From Pontibacter indicus (GTDB taxonomy: Bacteria; Bacteroidota; Bacteroidia; Cytophagales; Hymenobacteraceae): a stretch of DNA of 64,000 nucleotides. The notes under the pieces were generated by a model. It did no database searches, was not told the DNA's origin, and was given only the letters and a program-made list of their open reading frames with translations. This document shows, in pieces, positions 62,025 through 64,000 of the stretch (within the stretch, counting starts at the first letter, position 1; every line of letters begins with the position of its first letter). Where the stretch lies: assembly GCF_900156345.1 (NCBI RefSeq), contig NZ_FTPP01000001.1, positions 558,001 to 622,000 on the forward strand, given 5' to 3'. Made by a program: the position numbers and the translations under genes.

Positions 62025-64000
62025 ATGAATAAATTCTACTCTTTCGCCTACAGAGAACAAACCAGACGTGCGTTTTTTTTAGTGCTCTTTATAGTAGCTG
62101 CATTTGCCGGAATCAAAAGTACAGCTGCCTCTTTTTCCTTTGCTTTTTTCGCCACCGCACCAGCCGCAGTCAAAGCGCAGCCCTCACTAGTGGGAGCCAT
62201 CACGGTGCAGTGGAATGCCGTAACTGGCGCCAGCCAATACATTATTGAGCGTTCGCTGCTGGCCGACAGAGGCTTTGAGGCGCACGCCACGGTTGCTCCC
62301 GTCAGCGGCAAAACAACCTATACCTACCGCGATACCGGACTGGGCTACGGCGAAAGCTATTTCTACCGCGTGAAAGCCGTGACAAGCTCCGGCGACTCTC
62401 CCTGGAGCACGACGGTGAGCGCCACTACATACGCGCAGACCAAAACATTTAACATCATGCCGCTCGGCGACTCCAACACCCACGGCACCCGATTCAGCGA
62501 CATGCGCCCGGACGAGCAACGCATCGCGTACCGCAAACAGCTTTATGACCTGCTCACTGGGGCCCGTGCCCGTTTCACCTATGTGGGCAGTGAGCGGTCG
62601 GGCAGTGCTTTTCTGGCAAACGATCAGAACGCAGGCTTTTCAGGATCACGCACAGGTGATATAGCAAGCCTGCTTAAAACCAGCAGTTACCGCAACCAGG
62701 GCAATGAATTGGTATCGCGTGGCTCGGGCACCTACCTGGACAAATTTAACCCGGATGTGGTGCTGCTGCACCTGGGCACCAACGGCGGGCAGTGGGGCGT
62801 GACGGACGATGACCAGGCCATTGCCGAAATGGCCGCCATACTCGACGAAGTGGACGCTTATGAAGCCAGAGCCAACAAGGAAGTGACCGTTGTGTTGGGA
62901 CTTATCATCAACCGGGTACTTCAGCCGAATGATCCGGCGGCAGTTGAGTTTACTTCCCGATTCAACGTGAAGCTGGCCGCCATGGCCGAAAACCGCATCC
63001 GTACCAAAAGCGACCGCCTGATCGTGGTGGACATGGAGAAAGCGGCCGGCCTCGTTTACCGCATGGCCAGTGAGGGAGGCGACTTCGACGACAGCCTGCA
63101 TCCATCAGTGTCGGGCTATCAGAAAATGGCAAACCAGTGGTTCAAGGCTTTGGAGCCTTTGCTCAAGCCCTCTACCGTTGGCACCGGTGCCCCGGAAACC
63201 ACCATCACGCAAAAGCCGACCGAGATATCAAAAGAGAAATCGCCCGCCTTCGCCTTTACAAGCAATAAAAGCCCCGTTTACTTTGAAGTAAGTCTGAACG
63301 GTGCGGAATACGCGGTGGTGAGTACGCCCTATACCTTGAGCAACCTGGCTGACGGACGCTATACCTTGTCGGTGCGGGCAGTGGATGCCGCCGGCCGAAA
63401 AGATGCCACACCAGCCACCCATACCTGGACCATCGTCACCGAACCGCCAACGCCACCCGTTTTCACAGCGGTGACCGAAGACCGTGGCCCTGTCAACAAC
63501 GACCGTGTGACTTCGGATAACACCATCCGCTTATCTGGAAAGGCACAGAATGGGGTAGAGGTAACGGTGAGCGAAGCCGAACGCGGCGTGCTGGGCAAAG
63601 TGAACACCAACGACAACGGCGACTGGACTTTCAATTACGAAGGCACAGCCTTGCCGGCGGGCGTTTACCGTTTCACCGCTACCGCAACCGACATAGCAGG
63701 CAATGTGAGCAAGGTCAGCAGCACTTTTGAAGTTACCATCGACCTGACCCGTCCGGATGTAGCCCTGAGCACCGATGCCAAAGCGCCGGTTACCGCAGCC
63801 TTCCCGGTACAGCTTAAATTCACAGAAGAGGTATACGGCCTGGCTGCGGGGGACATTACCGTGACGGGCGCTACATTGGGTGATCTGAAGGAAGTAAACA
63901 AATCTACCTACACGGCCACCATCACGCCACCTGCCAATGGGCAGGGTACGGTTGCCATTAGTCTGGCTGCGTCCAAAGCGACTGACCTGGCCGGCAATGC
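62025..64000 (+). CDS. Large secreted SGNH/GDSL-hydrolase surface protein (3' truncated by window)
   Basis: From the ATG at 62025 the frame is open for 658 codons to the window's right edge. A long hydrophobic N-terminus (about 15-50, ending V-K-A-Q-P) is followed by a fibronectin III domain (about 57-140), then an SGNH hydrolase (about 143-385) with G-D-S-N (Asp149, Ser150), L-G-T-N-G (Gly251, Asn253) and D-S-L-H (Asp356, His359), matching blocks I, III and V. Ig-like segments follow (about 400-490, 500-570, 570-650). The catalytic Ser/Asp/His all appear present. Likely a carbohydrate or peptidoglycan esterase on a multidomain surface protein; a C-terminal sorting domain may lie beyond. Confidence 0.9.
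   Translation, partial: MNKFYSFAYREQTRRAFFLVLFIVAAFAGIKSTAASFSFAFFATAPAAVKAQPSLVGAITVQWNAVTGASQYIIERSLLADRGFEAHATVAPVSGKTTYTYRDTGLGYGESYFYRVKAVTSSGDSPWSTTVSATTYAQTKTFNIMPLGDSNTHGTRFSDMRPDEQRIAYRKQLYDLLTGARARFTYVGSERSGSAFLANDQNAGFSGSRTGDIASLLKTSSYRNQGNELVSRGSGTYLDKFNPDVVLLHLGTNGGQWGVTDDDQAIAEMAAILDEVDAYEARANKEVTVVLGLIINRVLQPNDPAAVEFTSRFNVKLAAMAENRIRTKSDRLIVVDMEKAAGLVYRMASEGGDFDDSLHPSVSGYQKMANQWFKALEPLLKPSTVGTGAPETTITQKPTEISKEKSPAFAFTSNKSPVYFEVSLNGAEYAVVSTPYTLSNLADGRYTLSVRAVDAAGRKDATPATHTWTIVTEPPTPPVFTAVTEDRGPVNNDRVTSDNTIRLSGKAQNGVEVTVSEAERGVLGKVNTNDNGDWTFNYEGTALPAGVYRFTATATDIAGNVSKVSSTFEVTIDLTRPDVALSTDAKAPVTAAFPVQLKFTEEVYGLAAGDITVTGATLGDLKEVNKSTYTATITPPANGQGTVAISLAASKATDLAGN

Overview
The window looks like chromosomal DNA of a Bacteroidetes bacterium, most likely a Pontibacter/Hymenobacteraceae-type member of the Cytophagales. 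The evidence is a type IX secretion sorting domain with four TIG domains, GH97, DUF2911, DUF3570, DUF4266 and DUF1569 families, promoter boxes of the form TAnnTTTG, and weak Shine-Dalgarno sequences. No rRNA, tRNA, CRISPR array, transposase or prophage gene was seen. The placement at family level is inference.

Layout. 1-4.1 kb: the end of a LigD-type DNA ligase/polymerase, a GH13 alpha-glucosidase, two small genes. 4.3-11.4 kb: a GH97 glucosidase and a 1,500-residue mosaic secreted protein. 11.5-24 kb: small stress and housekeeping genes (thioesterase, VOC enzyme, K+ channel-like protein, Met-rich lipoprotein, DUF2911, PQQ sugar dehydrogenase, PRC-barrel, DUF937-OmpA). 24-31 kb, mostly on the minus strand: cardiolipin synthase, Ca2+/Na+ antiporter, small exporter, dicarboxylate symporter, DedA, TatA, VIT/CCC1 transporter. 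31.5-42.7 kb, all on the minus strand: a sterol-desaturase-like enzyme, then a sulfur island. 43-49.5 kb: an RND tripartite efflux operon. 49.7-53.6 kb: a thioredoxin/ApbE/DUF4266/DUF3570/PAP2 cluster carrying two lesions. 53.6-64 kb: a P-type Ca2+ ATPase, a four-gene uronate/lipid A-type glycosylation cassette, a patatin, and the start of a large SGNH-hydrolase surface protein that runs off the window.

The sulfur island (32.6-42.7 kb) is the strongest coherent system. It holds two CstB-like persulfide dioxygenase/pseudo-rhodanese/rhodanese fusions, a single-domain rhodanese, two half-size YeeE/YedE transporters, a TauE/SafE exporter, an MFS transporter, a DoxX-DsrE fusion, a TlpA-like thioredoxin and a Crp/Fnr regulator with a Cys pair. 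Four transcription units carry the operator GTGAC-N4-GTCAC, each centred exactly 33 bp from a TAnnTTTG-type -7 box, the geometry of class II activation. The regulator's recognition helix (S-R-E-V-I-S-R) has the residues that CRP uses to read GTGA. This predicts a self-contained, sulfide/persulfide-responsive regulon driven by a Crp-type activator rather than by CstR.

Two sequence-scale signals cut across the genes. The hexamer GGTATA/TATACC, usually within CAGGTATAGC-like context, is several-fold over-represented in coding and non-coding DNA. Several intergenic gaps hold degenerate copies of the same dispersed repeat and long perfect palindromes.
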